From Montifringilla adamsi (taxonomy: Eukaryota; Chordata; Aves; Passeriformes; Passeridae), in the NCBI GenBank assembly GCA_017590115.1, contig JAGGNK010012114.1, positions 813,467 through 877,466 on the forward strand: a stretch of DNA of 64,000 nt. The letters run 5' to 3'. Every line of letters starts with the position of its first letter. Position 1 is the stretch's first letter. The translations under genes were made by a program, and so were the position numbers. Positions 26,641 through 37,670 of this stretch are shown here, piece by piece. The notes under the pieces are model-generated. The model saw only the letters and a list, made by a program, of their open reading frames with translations. It did not search any database and was not told where the DNA came from.

Positions 26641-26702
26641 GCAATGGAGCTTGAACCCAGGATTTTTAGATAGCCAAAGCTCTTACTGACTCATCTCAGT
26701 GA
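26641..26702 (-). repeat. Possible tRNA-derived SINE relic
   Basis: On the minus strand a box-A-like stretch (GAGTCAGTAAGAGC, from about 26691 downward) is followed after about 20 bases by a box-B-like GGTTCAAGCTCC (26657 to 26646). That is the order and roughly the spacing of the internal polymerase III promoter in tRNA-derived SINEs. It does not fold as an intact tRNA and has no CCA-adjacent acceptor stem that I can pair. Could be a chance match. Confidence 0.3.
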
Positions 26703-28117
26703 TCAAGTCTATGAATTTACAGCGCATAGCTAATGGAAAAAAAACATTTTCTGTTACTATAAGGGATGTGAGATAAACATCCACTTCCATTGATAAAAAT
26801 CTCTGTGATTTTTGCCTAACAGGTATGAACTTCAGATCCACTTGTTTTCTTTTTTCTAAATTTGCTACTAAGCCTGAGGTTTTAATCCTAAGCATATGTT
26901 GATTGCTCAGGAGGACAAACAGGTCCAAAGAGAAAGCGGTGATGGAATACTGAGAGAAACAAAAGCGTATGTTGATAAAAACCCTATGAGAAACACTAGA
27001 ACAGAAATTTTTTCTTGTCAGCTTATGGCTACCAAGTCTGGGATTTTTCTTAAAGCATGTTAAGCCATGAAGTTTGGCTTAACTGAACCAGTTCTGAGTG
27101 ATGACCAGACTGTTTGCTACAGGGCAGCTACCAGTACTTATTTAGGGTGTGACATAAAGGTGAGAGAATGCAACAGATACAGTGAGAATTTACTTTTGTA
27201 TTTCAGGTATTTGTGCAGCTTATCCTTAGAAGAAAACAATGTTTTGCGTGAGACTACTTAAATAACATTTGCTGTCCATTCAGATTTTGTATTCTCTGAG
27301 AATTCTTACACTAAGTCAGTGCTTCGTAATACAGGCACTTCTGTGCAGCAATTACAAGCGTTTTTACTTTATTGATGGTCACACTCTGTTGGGGAAAAGA
27401 TGTAAAGAAGAATGTGTGTTTAGTAAACATCTATTACCCTTAAACTCAATTATTTCTGTTAATCTCAGCACTTAGCAAAATCTTGAAATCTCTGCAGGTT
27501 CATTAGAAGCACTTGGTCTCCAAATGTTAAATGCTTTTCCCCACTCTCCACAGTTTGGTGAGTACTTCTGTGTAACCTTGTCATTCTTCAGATAGAGAGT
27601 TTGGCATGCTGGACTTTGTCCATTTTCAAGGCTTCTAAACAGAAAAACAACAGGCTGTCTCTGGGCAGTAACTTTCTCTTGGGCTTCCAGAAATATCTCA
27701 GATATAGAAGACTAAGAGACTTCAGAAACTTTCAGCTGTGACACAGAAGGTTGTGGTAAGCCACATTTTGTTCACTGACATACAAGTCTTGAATACCTTT
27801 TAAATTTAAACCAGTAAAATAGGTTTAACTATGTAAAATTTCTAAAATGTCACATGAAGTACCCAGATGATTTTCTGCAAGGCCATCTGTCTTAACTGAA
27901 GTTTTCCTTCCTTTGTTCATAAAATCATAGCTTCCATCAGCAATAAAACATCTTTCAAAAACCAATTACTTTTTCACTTAGGATAATGTCACAAACTAAC
28001 CCTTCTTTCTGTAGTGTTTGTCCAACAGCAATCTCTTTTCATTCTATCATGATAGTGGATAAGGCACTGGGATATTAAATTCCAAAATTTATCATTATAT
28101 TCTATATTCTAGTAGTA
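26703..28117. other. Unique non-coding DNA, no gene seen
   Basis: No exon, RNA gene or repeat recognised; open frames are at most 81 codons and featureless. Confidence 0.6.
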
Positions 28118-28179
28118 AGACTTAATTATATGTCTCAAATTTATGAGACATATAATTATATAAGTCTCAAATTTATGAG
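28118..28179. repeat. AT-rich hairpin and tandemly duplicated palindrome
   Basis: Left arm 28118-28137 pairs with right arm 28144-28167 around a 6-base loop (28138-28143): 15 uninterrupted base pairs next to the loop, then a 4-base TATA bulge, then more pairs ending AGACT/AGTCT. The core GTCTCAAATTTATGAG is present exactly twice (28132-28147 and 28164-28179). A single tandem duplication of a short palindromic word explains both the hairpin and the direct repeat. It could extrude as a cruciform or form an RNA hairpin if transcribed; no element family is recognised. Confidence 0.8.
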
Positions 28180-29815
28180 TTGTCAACTGCCTTACATCAG
28201 AAACTAAAATTTTCCCTAGAACATTTTATCCCTAAAAATTGATACTGAACTGCTATCCTGAAACTATGTATATTTTAAAATCTTCAGTATAGATTTACTG
28301 ACGATTGTTTTGTAGATAAATTAAAAAATCGGTCTGATGTTAAGTTAGAAACCTGCAGATGATCATCAGGGTCTTGTCATCTGACATTAAGCCTGCTTGC
28401 CTGATGTGGGAAACAAATTCCAGCAGATGGAAGGCACTCAAGAAAATTGGGGACATTTAGGAATACAATTACAGCCAAATGAGAAAGTTCTGGTTTGTTT
28501 TTTAATCTCAGAATTAAACAAAGAATGAAACGGTCATGACTTCTGGAACAGAATTATCTAAAAAAAAATCTTGAGGTCTGTAACAATATCCTTTCCTGGG
28601 GGAAAAATATCTTGAGTGAAAACAGGAGTAAATTTACAGCAGAGACATCTGGAGAAAGGGAATTTAAGAAGAGAATTGTAATCACAGCTGGACTGCTGTG
28701 AAAAAAAGCAGACCTGAAAGAAAGATCCTATAACAAATGTTGTAGGAAGATAAGGGAAGCATGTAGGGTAAAGATGGAAAAGCCATCTTAAAGCAGTTCC
28801 TCTCTGCTCTTAAAAGTGGAAAACAGAAGTGAAGTGACTTGCCATGGAAAGCCTGTGATTGGAGACTATCTCAGCAAGATCTTAGCACCTTTCAGTAGCT
28901 TCACTCAAAGTTAATGACACGTAGAACTGAAATCAAACTAGAAGCCATAATCAGTTCAGTATTGTTTTAAACAGGAGTTACTTAAATAATTTGGCTGCAG
29001 TGATCAGATTAGACCATATTCGGTGAAAGGCTATGAAAATGTAGAGGTTTGAAAAATCTTTGAAATTTCCCTTTGTCTCTCTTTTCTGCATGATATAAAT
29101 TGTATCAGTAAGATATAAAAAGAACTGTAATTTCTTTCATTATTTCTCTGTCAAAAATGTATCTCTCCTACTCCAAAACAAACACTTCATACACTAAAAG
29201 GCTTTTGTAGTGTCTTCAAAATCATAACATTTTACGTATCAAGAACTTTGTAAAATGCGCATCAAGTCATTATTTTATTTGTTGTTTTACGTTGTTTGAT
29301 ATAAATTCTTCCTGCTTTTCTAACTTAACTTCACTAAAGATAATTTATGTGCAAAGAGTATTAGGGTCCACATGTTTCAAAAGTGCTCTGCTGTAAACAA
29401 AACAATGTGAAAACTGAAGAATTATTAGAGAAACGCTAGTCAAGTGGGCCATTGGTCATATATGGCCATACAAGTAGGGGTTAGGACTTCATCTTTGAGT
29501 TCATTCAGCCTGCCCCTGAAGGAAAGGGTAATCCAGGGTCTTGTTACTAGATCCTTTGGAGTAGATTAAACTGAAAGAACACTGAATGATCAGAGTTTAT
29601 AAATACATATATGTAGGGTTTATTTTAGCAAAATAATTGGTTGCAATGGAAAGCAAGTATGTAGCCATTTTTGTTAATGGTAGCTATAGTAACATAAGAA
29701 TATAAAAGTATACAAATTTCACTTTGGAAAATGCAGAAAAATGCAGGAAATGCAGGAAAAAAAAAAAAAAAGAAATAATAAGAATAGAAAGATACCAACA
29801 CCCAAGGATCCCACA
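28180..29815. other. Unique non-coding DNA with a weak MIR-like stretch
   Basis: No exon recognised. Bases 28826-28860 include GAAGTGACTTGCC, which resembles the antisense of the conserved MIR 3' region, but the similarity does not continue far. Bases 29730-29771 hold about three ATGCAGGAA-like units followed by A15. Confidence 0.55.
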
Positions 29816-29820
29816 ATGAT
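29816..29820. repeat. Putative target-site duplication, left (ATGAT)
   Basis: ATGAT abuts the left end of the solo LTR and matches TTGAT at 30493-30497 in four of five bases, as expected for an old 5-bp duplication. Confidence 0.45.
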
Positions 29821-29946
29821 TGTTGTGAAATGATAGAGCAACCATGCACTTTTCTAAGTGATGAATGAAGTCGTGATCTGACGCATTGCCGGATTTCTCC
29901 AGCTAGCTCCCAGCTCTGCATCATGGAGTGAGGTGAATCCCAGAAG

Positions 29947-29952
29947 TTTAAT
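29947..29952 (-). terminator. LTR polyadenylation signal (ATTAAA)
   Basis: ATTAAA on the minus strand about 165 bases downstream of the TATA box and about 125 bases before the U5 end, a normal position for the R/U5 polyadenylation signal. Confidence 0.6.
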
Positions 29953-30115
29953 ATCCGAGATACAGCTGCTGCAGGGTGCAGCTCTATGGCAATCTGGCAT
30001 TGTCAGCACAGGTGGAGACAAGGAATGAGAGAGAGAGGTCTTTTGTGTAGGTTATACAGATGATTGCTCTCTGGAGAGCCTCTGACCAAAAGACCCAGAA
30101 CACAGGTGTGCAGGG

Positions 30116-30124
30116 ATTTTTATA
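30116..30124 (-). promoter_or_regulatory. LTR TATA box (TATAAAAAT)
   Basis: TATAAAAAT on the minus strand, about 37 bases downstream of the nearer CCAAT box. Transcription from it would start near 30090 and run leftward. Whether it is still active cannot be seen. Confidence 0.7.
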
Positions 30125-30160
30125 CAGGGAAGGGTGTCAGGGGAGGATACAAATTGCTGA

Positions 30161-30165
30161 CCAAT
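30161..30165 (-). promoter_or_regulatory. LTR CCAAT box, proximal
   Basis: CCAAT on the plus strand (ATTGG as read in LTR sense), about 37 bases upstream of the TATA box in LTR orientation. This is the NF-Y-type motif commonly found in retroviral U3 promoters. Confidence 0.6.
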
Positions 30166-30214
30166 AGGAAAAGGGGCAGGGAGGAGCAACAGGTGGGGTT
30201 TTACTACACTGAAA

Positions 30215-30219
30215 CCAAT
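30215..30219 (-). promoter_or_regulatory. LTR CCAAT box, distal
   Basis: Second CCAAT on the plus strand (ATTGG in LTR sense), 54 bases further from the TATA box than the proximal one. Confidence 0.5.
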
Positions 30220-30408
30220 GGGGTAACACAGGGGAGGAGAACAGTTTGAACTAATGGGCATGGAGGATTAGGGCATTTCTAAAGGGGATATCCAAGCAGG
30301 GGGTTGGCACAAGGAGTGATTGACAGCTTGGTAGGGAACATTCTGGAACAGGGGGCCTGTGTTTGCCTGTGACAGGCAACTGGGTAGGAGGGTACACTAA
30401 GCTAAACC

Positions 30409-30467
30409 AGCAACATAGGGGAGAATAGGAACAAAAGATGACAGCAACATAGGGGAGAACAGGAACA
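30409..30467. repeat. Duplicated 25-bp unit in the LTR U3
   Basis: Units at 30409-30433 and 30443-30467 match in 24 of 25 bases, offset 34 bases. Direct repeats at this place in U3 are typical of duplicated enhancers in retroviral LTRs; enhancer function here is inferred from position only. Confidence 0.85.
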
Positions 30468-30492
30468 TTAAGGACAAAAACACCCTGCAACA

Positions 30493-30497
30493 TTGAT
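30493..30497. repeat. Putative target-site duplication, right (TTGAT)
   Basis: Partner of ATGAT at 29816-29820 across the solo LTR; one base differs. Confidence 0.45.
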
Positions 30498-31000
30498 CCA
30501 TTTTGGGTGAAGAAAACACAAAAAAGAGCAAAACAGAAAGAGCAGTGGGATAGTATACTCTCAGGTTTAAGTGGGCATGCGCAGGTACATCCTCTGAGGG
30601 AGAGCTTTCAGTCTTCAGTGGAATTCCCCAGAAATAAGTCTAGGGGCACTTCAGTGTCTTTGATGGTTTATGGCTCCTCCTGAGGTATGACAGCTGCCTC
30701 TCGCATCAGCATAGTGGAACCAGTTCTGCTCCATCAGAAGGGATGAGAACCCTCAGGGCTACATGTAAATGTCCCAAGTGAATGTGACCTTCTACCAGGC
30801 AGGGTGTGTAAGGGATGACAATCGGCATGATAAAAACTTTCTTGTATCCTCTGGTAGTGCGGGTTCACCGCCTGTGTCCTATGGGGATTGCCACCACACA
30901 CTCAAAAACTCACCTCCTCCTCCTTGAGGGGCAGGGGGAGGGTTAAACCTGACCTCAGCAGAGCACCCTGCCCTGCACTTACGGACGATTTTTTTGAGTC
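30498..31000. other. Unassigned GC-richer block beside the LTR
   Basis: This stretch is richer in G and C than its right-hand neighbour, includes GGCATGCGCA (30574-30583), which resembles part of an NRF1 site, and a GGGG-rich patch at 30925-30952. On the minus strand short frames around 30700-30870 look protein-like but are broken by stops and match no family I can name. It may be an older repeat, an ERV remnant into which the LTR landed, or unique DNA. Confidence 0.35.
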
Positions 31001-34000
31001 ATTAACCATTAATATTTCAGTCTCCCTTAACCACAAAAGTGTTGGTTAGGATACTTAAATTTATAGATTATTAAAAGCTTCATCTTATATGGAACTTACA
31101 TGGGAAAAGTATTGCAACAAAAGTACAGATGATATCATGAATACTGAAGATATTAGAGATTACAGGTGAGAAATATACAGCTTCCCTGTGTTTCCTTCAA
31201 AACATGCACCTTAATCATACAGACACAATACTTCAGTTTTTGTCACTGATCAAAGAGCTAAGAGAGATGCAATCCAATGTGCTTATTTTGGTAGACAATT
31301 TACACATATCTTTCTGATTTCCATATTCTTATAAGATGGATGCCATTGTTCTTGACATTCCCAATTGTAACAGGCTTATATGGCGCTGCATACAACTACT
31401 ATTAAATTCTTTAAAAATATCAGAGATTCTGAAGGCTAAGATCTTCAAAGCTAACAAAAAGTCTGTCCAAATTCTGTAATCCACTGCAGTTCATTGTTAC
31501 AGTTTTAAGTCAATATATGTAAAAGTTAAATCCAAACCCCACATCCCGACTTTTTTAAGATCCACTGCTTTAAATTTATGCTCCAGTGCTTTGAACTTTA
31601 ACCTCAATCCTTTCATGAGAGATATGGTAATCAGCAAACAGCATCACTGCAACAAGAGATTAAAATACATAACTAAAGGAAGAACATTTTGTTATGTGTT
31701 ATTTTATATAAGCCATGATAAAGTATTTCAGTCCTACTTCTACTCCTAATGCAGGAAATAGGCACTTAGTGGTAGTCATGTTTAAGTGTATCAGATGGGA
31801 AACAATAAAACAGTTTGAAGTGAAAAAACTTGTAAATGGCCTGCAGCTAGAATTTAATCTGAATGGCCGCTTTCCCAAAAAGCTGAATGAACAAAATGTG
31901 CTCAAGCCCAAGGTCAAGCAAATAAGCAGAGAGAAAAAAATTGTAGCAAAGTTTTTAATACCTAAACTCATTCCCAATTGCTAACTTAGCAATTACAGTC
32001 AACAGTTCTGAAAGCCTGGTACAAATTTGTCTGCTTTTTGCTGGAGAAATAAAAAATAATTGTCAGGGTTTGTAAAAATGAAAGGATTTCAAAAATATTG
32101 ATCTGAGGGATTATACGGAAATATGAAAGGAATGCTCCAAGGTAAAATGTGATTGCTTTTTGCCTAAGAATTCTTCTGGTTCACATTTCTGTTAAAATGC
32201 TGCTACATTATGTTTTCTCTCGCTGAAATATTATATATACAGAAGGAAGGAAGAGACCTTGGGACTTGGACAATTTGCCTACATTTAGTTCTAATAGTAT
32301 AATTAGACAGGAGAATCAGTGATACTGCAGCTAAAAGCTAGAGATGAACTAACTATTGCTTTATCTTCTGTTGCCATGGACTACATGATGAACTCTGCAG
32401 TGACCTAAATTTATTACAGAATAGTGCTTGTTGCTGCTGTACTAAGCACTCCATTGCAATTACAGCACATTAGCCAGAGGAGTGAATCTCTAGGGAAAAT
32501 ATCTAGTCTTTTAATCAAGCAGTAGAAAAGTCAGAGTGAACAAAAATTGCACTGCTTTATATATCTGCAGTCAATCTGTAAATGTACGTCTAACAGCCAT
32601 CTTAATTTTGCCCAGAAAACATTTCTATTATATACAGGGGTCATGACTGTAGAGTTGACTCACTTAATCTTTTCTGTACTTCAGTGAATTTTTCCCCATA
32701 TTATATTCTCAACCCTCCTGAACTTTGTTGGGAACACCAGAAAATTAAAATAACCAGTCTTAGGATTTCACCTTTAGACTGACCTATTTCAAATTAGAAT
32801 AATCCTTTTTTTTTATTATTTCACTGGTGTGTGTCACAAATCTGAAGATGCGGGGAAAGCACACTGTGAGCTGAGCACTTGAAGACAGGCACAATTTTCT
32901 TGAAAACAGCTTTTAACATTTAATGGGATCTGTAAAGCTCACTTTACAAATATTCTGAAATCCGATAAGTCATTCATTTTTTTTAATGGATAAGACGAAA
33001 GCTTTTGTAAACAGAGTGTTTCAAAACATTACTAATGAGTTTTCAAAAAAGCAACTGTCATTTCAGTAGCAATAGCTGAATGTGCTGAAGTTTAAAAAAA
33101 AGACTAATTTGAATTGCAGAAAAAAAAATAGGTCATGAAATTTAAGGTATATCTTAAAGTCTGTCTATGGGCTGGGTAAAGCAGGAAGATCTCAAGCTCT
33201 TTTTACTCCTATTCAAATGGACAAAGGAATTCCTAATGCTTTCAGGGAATGCAGGAGCAGGCACAGAGGTGATTCACATGACCCAACCTTAAATACCTGT
33301 CTGAGACACCAAAGCCAGGAACTTCTCTCACTCTGGGCTACCTGTAATATAACTGCAGAGGGCTTGTCACCTCCAAAGTTCTAGTTGGCACTGTGCAGCT
33401 CTGAATCACCATGTAATGCACCTACAAATTCTCTTTTTCCTGCATAAAATACTATTTAAGGGCAATTAGGATCCTGACTTGGGTACATAATATTAGATGT
33501 CTGAAGGTGACTGCTGTAAGTCCGATTCCTTGGTCACTCATCTGGGTAAGGATTTTCAGAGCTGCAAATCAAAGGGTTCATTCTTGTTTTCCTCATTCTC
33601 TTCTTTTAGATGTACATAAGAACATGCTATAAGCACAACAGTAAAACAATGTGTATGCAGGACAAATTAATTTAGCTCCTAACACCTTTCCTACTTTTTT
33701 TCATTGTGAATTTAGAGCCATCACCCAGGGAAAGTCCAAGTTACCTACCTTTGTGACTCTAGTAAATAGGTGACTTACATTTTCTGAAGGAGCTCAGTTC
33801 CACAAGACTAGTAGAATTTTATTTGTGACTACAACATCTTTTATGAACTGTCAGTTCTGTTGATAAAATAAAAATTAAGAACGAGATACTGTACACTTGT
33901 GCCATTCGTTTATGCTTCTCTCCATTAATCTATTTCTACAATGGCTGCTAAAAGCCTTATCATAATATTTCACAGTAAGCACTTTGTGGTATATTCTGTG

Positions 34001-35848
34001 AAATATATGGGTCACTGAAACACATTCTAAAAGGTGGAAAAATATATGCCACATGCATTATAGTGAATTGTAGACATTACAGGCTCATCTCTTTGCAATC
34101 TATTTCTTCCTATTGGTGCTTTAAGCCCTAAACAGAGACATCTTGAATGGCATGTCAGAAATACATATGAAAAATGCAGAGAGAATTGTACCCATATCTG
34201 TGGACTGAATAATGTGAAAGAGCTAAACTATTTAGTACAGAGAATAGATAACACTCTTTGAGACCTACTGTATCTAAACAGTCTGCATTTTCAGAGCACC
34301 TTAAAAAAATGCTGCCTGTCTCAGATATTTTTGAGGTGTATCTGGTATGTTGTATGACATTTCCCTTCCCAGCGCATTCTTCCCATCTGTGTGGAATAAG
34401 AATTATGGAGAACTTGAGGAAATCAGCCAGAAGTAAGCTTGCAACACTGTTGTCAGAAGCTCAAAGAAAGATTGGATAACTGGAATAGAGTAAGATGCAA
34501 AGTATTTCCTGGAGTGTGAGCAGAGTTTTAGAAAAAGAAATCTGGGTTGTTTGGAGGAAAAGCTTAAAAAAATAAACTTAGCTAACAGATGCAAACAAGT
34601 GAAGACAAAGGGAAAAAAAAAAAGACAAGGAAGTTTATTGAAAGCAGAGAGTCACAAATGACATTTTCTCACAGCAGAAATTAAGGAAATGAAATGAGTC
34701 TTCAGGAAGAGTGACAAGTGCAGCTGTCTCTGCAAATAGCTTTAGAAATCAGAGGTTAAAGTCAACACACTAATTTAACAACAGCACTCACTTGGCACAT
34801 TTGGATAATTTTCCTTCTTTAAAGGAAGTCACAATTACATTTTCAATCTCACTGAAGGTTTGTGAGGTAGAATAATAAAATTACATTGCACAAATGGTTG
34901 CAACACAGCATAATACAAAACAATAATTTTCTGCACTATTTCACTTAGCTCCAAACTTCACCTGGAATTCTTAACATTCTCAAATAAATTTAACATTTCT
35001 CCATAGAACTGTATTTGTTGGAGCAGTCAAAATTAAGGAGAAGGACTAAAGCAGACATCTCCTTCTTGGTACATATAGCATTTTTACATTTAATAATATA
35101 GAAAACCTTAAAGTAAGAAAATAAAGCATGAGAACATTTAAGCCTGCAAAAAATACCTGTTTCATTGTTGTGGATCTAAACAGATATGTACACTTATGTA
35201 TAAGTGCATTTAACAAAGATTTTTTTTTTTCTGGTACACTTTACTGGTCCTTGCTTATAGTTGAAAGCTACTTTACTCTTAGGAGAAAAGCTTCAGAGAT
35301 TTCAAAGGAGCTGAGTTTGCTGGTTTAACTACATTCAACATCTCAAAATGATTATAATGATGACCACACTCCAGTTGCTTGATGGGAACATTTGGCAGTA
35401 TAGTAATTCCCCTGCTGTTATTATTTGATGTGCTTTCATGATTATTTGTATGAGGACAAAGCACTATAAAAGGGTTAGACATAAGCAGGCACCTACATCA
35501 ACCCACACAGAAAAAGATTCTTAAGATGCCAGTAAAAGAAAGGGAATATATAAAGGCATACACAGCTTCTCAATCTAATTTATTTTTTTCTGGTTTTATT
35601 ATGGCATATAAAAGAGCAATCTGGGGTGAGACGGAGGGCAGTGTATAGAAAATGATTGTGGTTTTGGCACTCATTTTCAAGTACTGCTAAATATTTTGGA
35701 ATTGCTTTGATGCTACAATAATATTTCAGAGCTGTATTACATGTATCAGTAATACTAAGAAGGATTTGTTCTATGGGTTCCTTTTCTCCATCTTCCCATT
35801 CAAAATTACTCTCATTATTCTGGTTCAAGGAAATTAGATCATCTCAAT
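31001..35848. other. Unique non-coding DNA, no gene seen
   Basis: Nearly 5 kb without exon, RNA gene or interspersed repeat that I recognise. Open frames are at most 92 codons. At 31699-31984 frames are open on both strands at once, which reflects low stop density in one local stretch rather than a gene. T10 (35221-35230) is the only notable homopolymer. Confidence 0.6.
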
Positions 35849-36212
35849 CACAGAATCACAGAATAGGTAGGGTTAGAAGCTACTACAAGGTCACCTAGTC
35901 CAACCTTGCTCAAATAAGTCCCCTAGAGTACATTACTCATAAATGTGTCCAGGCAGCTTTTGAATAACTCCAGAGAAGGAAACTTCACAAGCCATCTGGA
36001 CAATTTGTTCCAGTGCTCAATCATCCAATAAAGTAGCTCTTCCTCATGTTGAGATGGAACTTCCTGTGTTTCAGTTACTGTACATTGTCTTTCCTGTTGC
36101 TCGGAATCACCGCAGAGATCTTGGCTCCATCCTGCTGCCGCTCTGCCTTCAGATACTCAGATAAGGTCGTCTCGCAGTCGTCTCTACTCCTGGCTAAACA
36201 GGCCCAATTCCC

Positions 36213-37670
36213 TCAGCCATTCCTCATAAGTGAAGAGCTCCAGTCTCCCTTTGTAGCCCTCCATTGGACCCACTCCAGTGGCTCCACATCTTTGTTGTGC
36301 TGAGCCCTGTACTGGACAGAGCACTCCAGGTGACGCCTCACCAGGGCCAAATAGAGGAGGAGGAGGAGGAGGAGGAGGATCACATCCTCCAACCTGCTGG
36401 CACTGCTCCTTTTAATGCAGCCCAAGATACCATCAACCTGCTTGGCTGCAAGGACTCACTACTGGCTCTGGAGAGCTTGCTGTCCACAAGGACTCCCAGA
36501 TCCTTCTTCTCAGAGCTGCTTTCCAGCAGGTCAGCCTCCAGCCTGTGCTGCTGCACTGGATTATTTTTCCCCAGGTGCAGGATCCTGCACTTGTCTTTGC
36601 TGAATTTTAGAAAGTTCCTCTCCAGCCTGTCATGGTCCTTGTGAAGGGCTGCACAGCCCTCTGGGGTCACTCCTCCCAGCTTTGTGTTGTCAGTAAAATT
36701 GCTGAGGAGGCCTCTGCCTCTTCATACAAATCACTGATGCATAATAAAATAAGAATGGTCTCTGTATGAACCCTTGTGGCACAGCACTAAGGAGAGGCCT
36801 TCATCTAGGCCCCATGATCACAAACCTCTGAGACCGACCATTCAGCCACTTCTCAGTACATCTCACTGTCCATCAGCACAGGCAGTCTGAGCTTGTTTAT
36901 GAGGACATCCTGGGAGAGAGTGTCAAAAGCCTTGCTGAAATCCCTGTAGACAATATCCATGGCACTCCACTCAACTATCCAGGCAGTTTTCCAGTTACAG
37001 AAGACAATCAAGTTGGTCAAGCACTATTTACCTTTAGCATATCCATGGTGACTCTCTTGCTCACATTTTCATCTTTCTTGTGCTTAGAGAGGGCCTCCAG
37101 AGTGCCATTTTACCCTTTTACTGCCTTTTCAGGGACTCAGGGGAGGCTGACTGCATGGTACTTTCCTGAGTTCTCCTTCCTGCTGTGTTTAATAACTGAG
37201 GTGACAGTCCTTTCTTCCAGTCCTCAAGCACCTCTCCTGACTGTCACCTTTCAGAGATGATTGTCAGTGACATTCCTAGGTTGTCTACCAACTCCCCTCA
37301 GCACTCACGGTTGTATCCCATCAAGGGCCCATGGACTTGTGGATGTCAACTAAAGAGTCTCTAACCCGGTCCACCTCATTCAAAGTAAAGCCTTCCTTCC
37401 TTCAGACCATCTCCTTCTCCTGTGGGTCAGGGATGGGATCCTGTGGGATTCCTGAGAGCTGGCCCTGTCAGTGAAGATCAATGCAGAGTAGGCATTCAAT
37501 ATGTCTGCTTTCTTTGCAGCCTCTGTTTCCAGGGTCCCTGTTACATTTAGTAGGAGGCCAGTGTATTCTCTATTATTCCTTTTCTTACTGATGTGTTGGA
37601 AAAAGGCCTGCTTGTAATCCTTGCCATCCTTGGCCTGATTTAGTTCCAGACAGAACTTTGTCTCCCTCAC
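36213..37670 (-). pseudogene. CR1 ORF2 reverse transcriptase region, degenerate
   Basis: The polymerase part of the CR1 ORF2. Readable pieces are 37670-37380 (linker between endonuclease and polymerase), 36960-36880 (palm motif A with D-F-S-K-A-F-D), 36700-36380 (motif C region through T-P-E-G-C-A-A, D-R-L-E-R-N and K-D-L-G-V-L-V-D) and 36425-36213 (I-K-R-S-x-A-S-R, then W-V-Q-W-R-A-T-K). They lie in different frames separated by stops. The second catalytic aspartate pair is damaged (D-N), so polymerase activity would be lost even without the frameshifts. Confidence 0.9.
36354..36379. repeat. (GAG)n expansion inside CR1
   Basis: Eight to nine GAG/AGG units. In CR1 sense they encode a run of leucines inserted where the reverse transcriptase C-terminal region normally has a short, non-repetitive segment before Y-x-A-L-V-R. 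The array therefore grew after insertion from a purine-rich seed in CR1. Confidence 0.85.

Larger units (their letters stand above)
29821..30492 (-). mobile_element. Solo LTR of an endogenous retrovirus, antisense
   Basis: A 672-bp block with terminal inverted repeat TGTTG (29821-29825) and CAACA (30488-30492). Read on the minus strand it has the plan of a retroviral LTR: a U3 with a duplicated 25-base unit (30409-30433 and 30443-30467), two CCAAT boxes (30161-30165, 30215-30219), a TATA box (30116-30124), an R region of about 150 bases, an ATTAAA polyadenylation signal (29947-29952) and a U5 ending TTTCACAACA. The flanks form an imperfect 5-bp duplication and no primer-binding site or polypurine tract adjoins the ends, which supports a solo LTR. 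It is unlike the ERVL LTR at 22.2 kb. I do not recognise the subfamily; the double CCAAT plus TATA arrangement is common in gamma- and beta-like avian ERVs. Confidence 0.75.

Noticed and set aside
28826..28860. MIR-like word GAAGTGACTTGCC
   Set aside because: Similarity stops after about 15 bases; too short to call an element.
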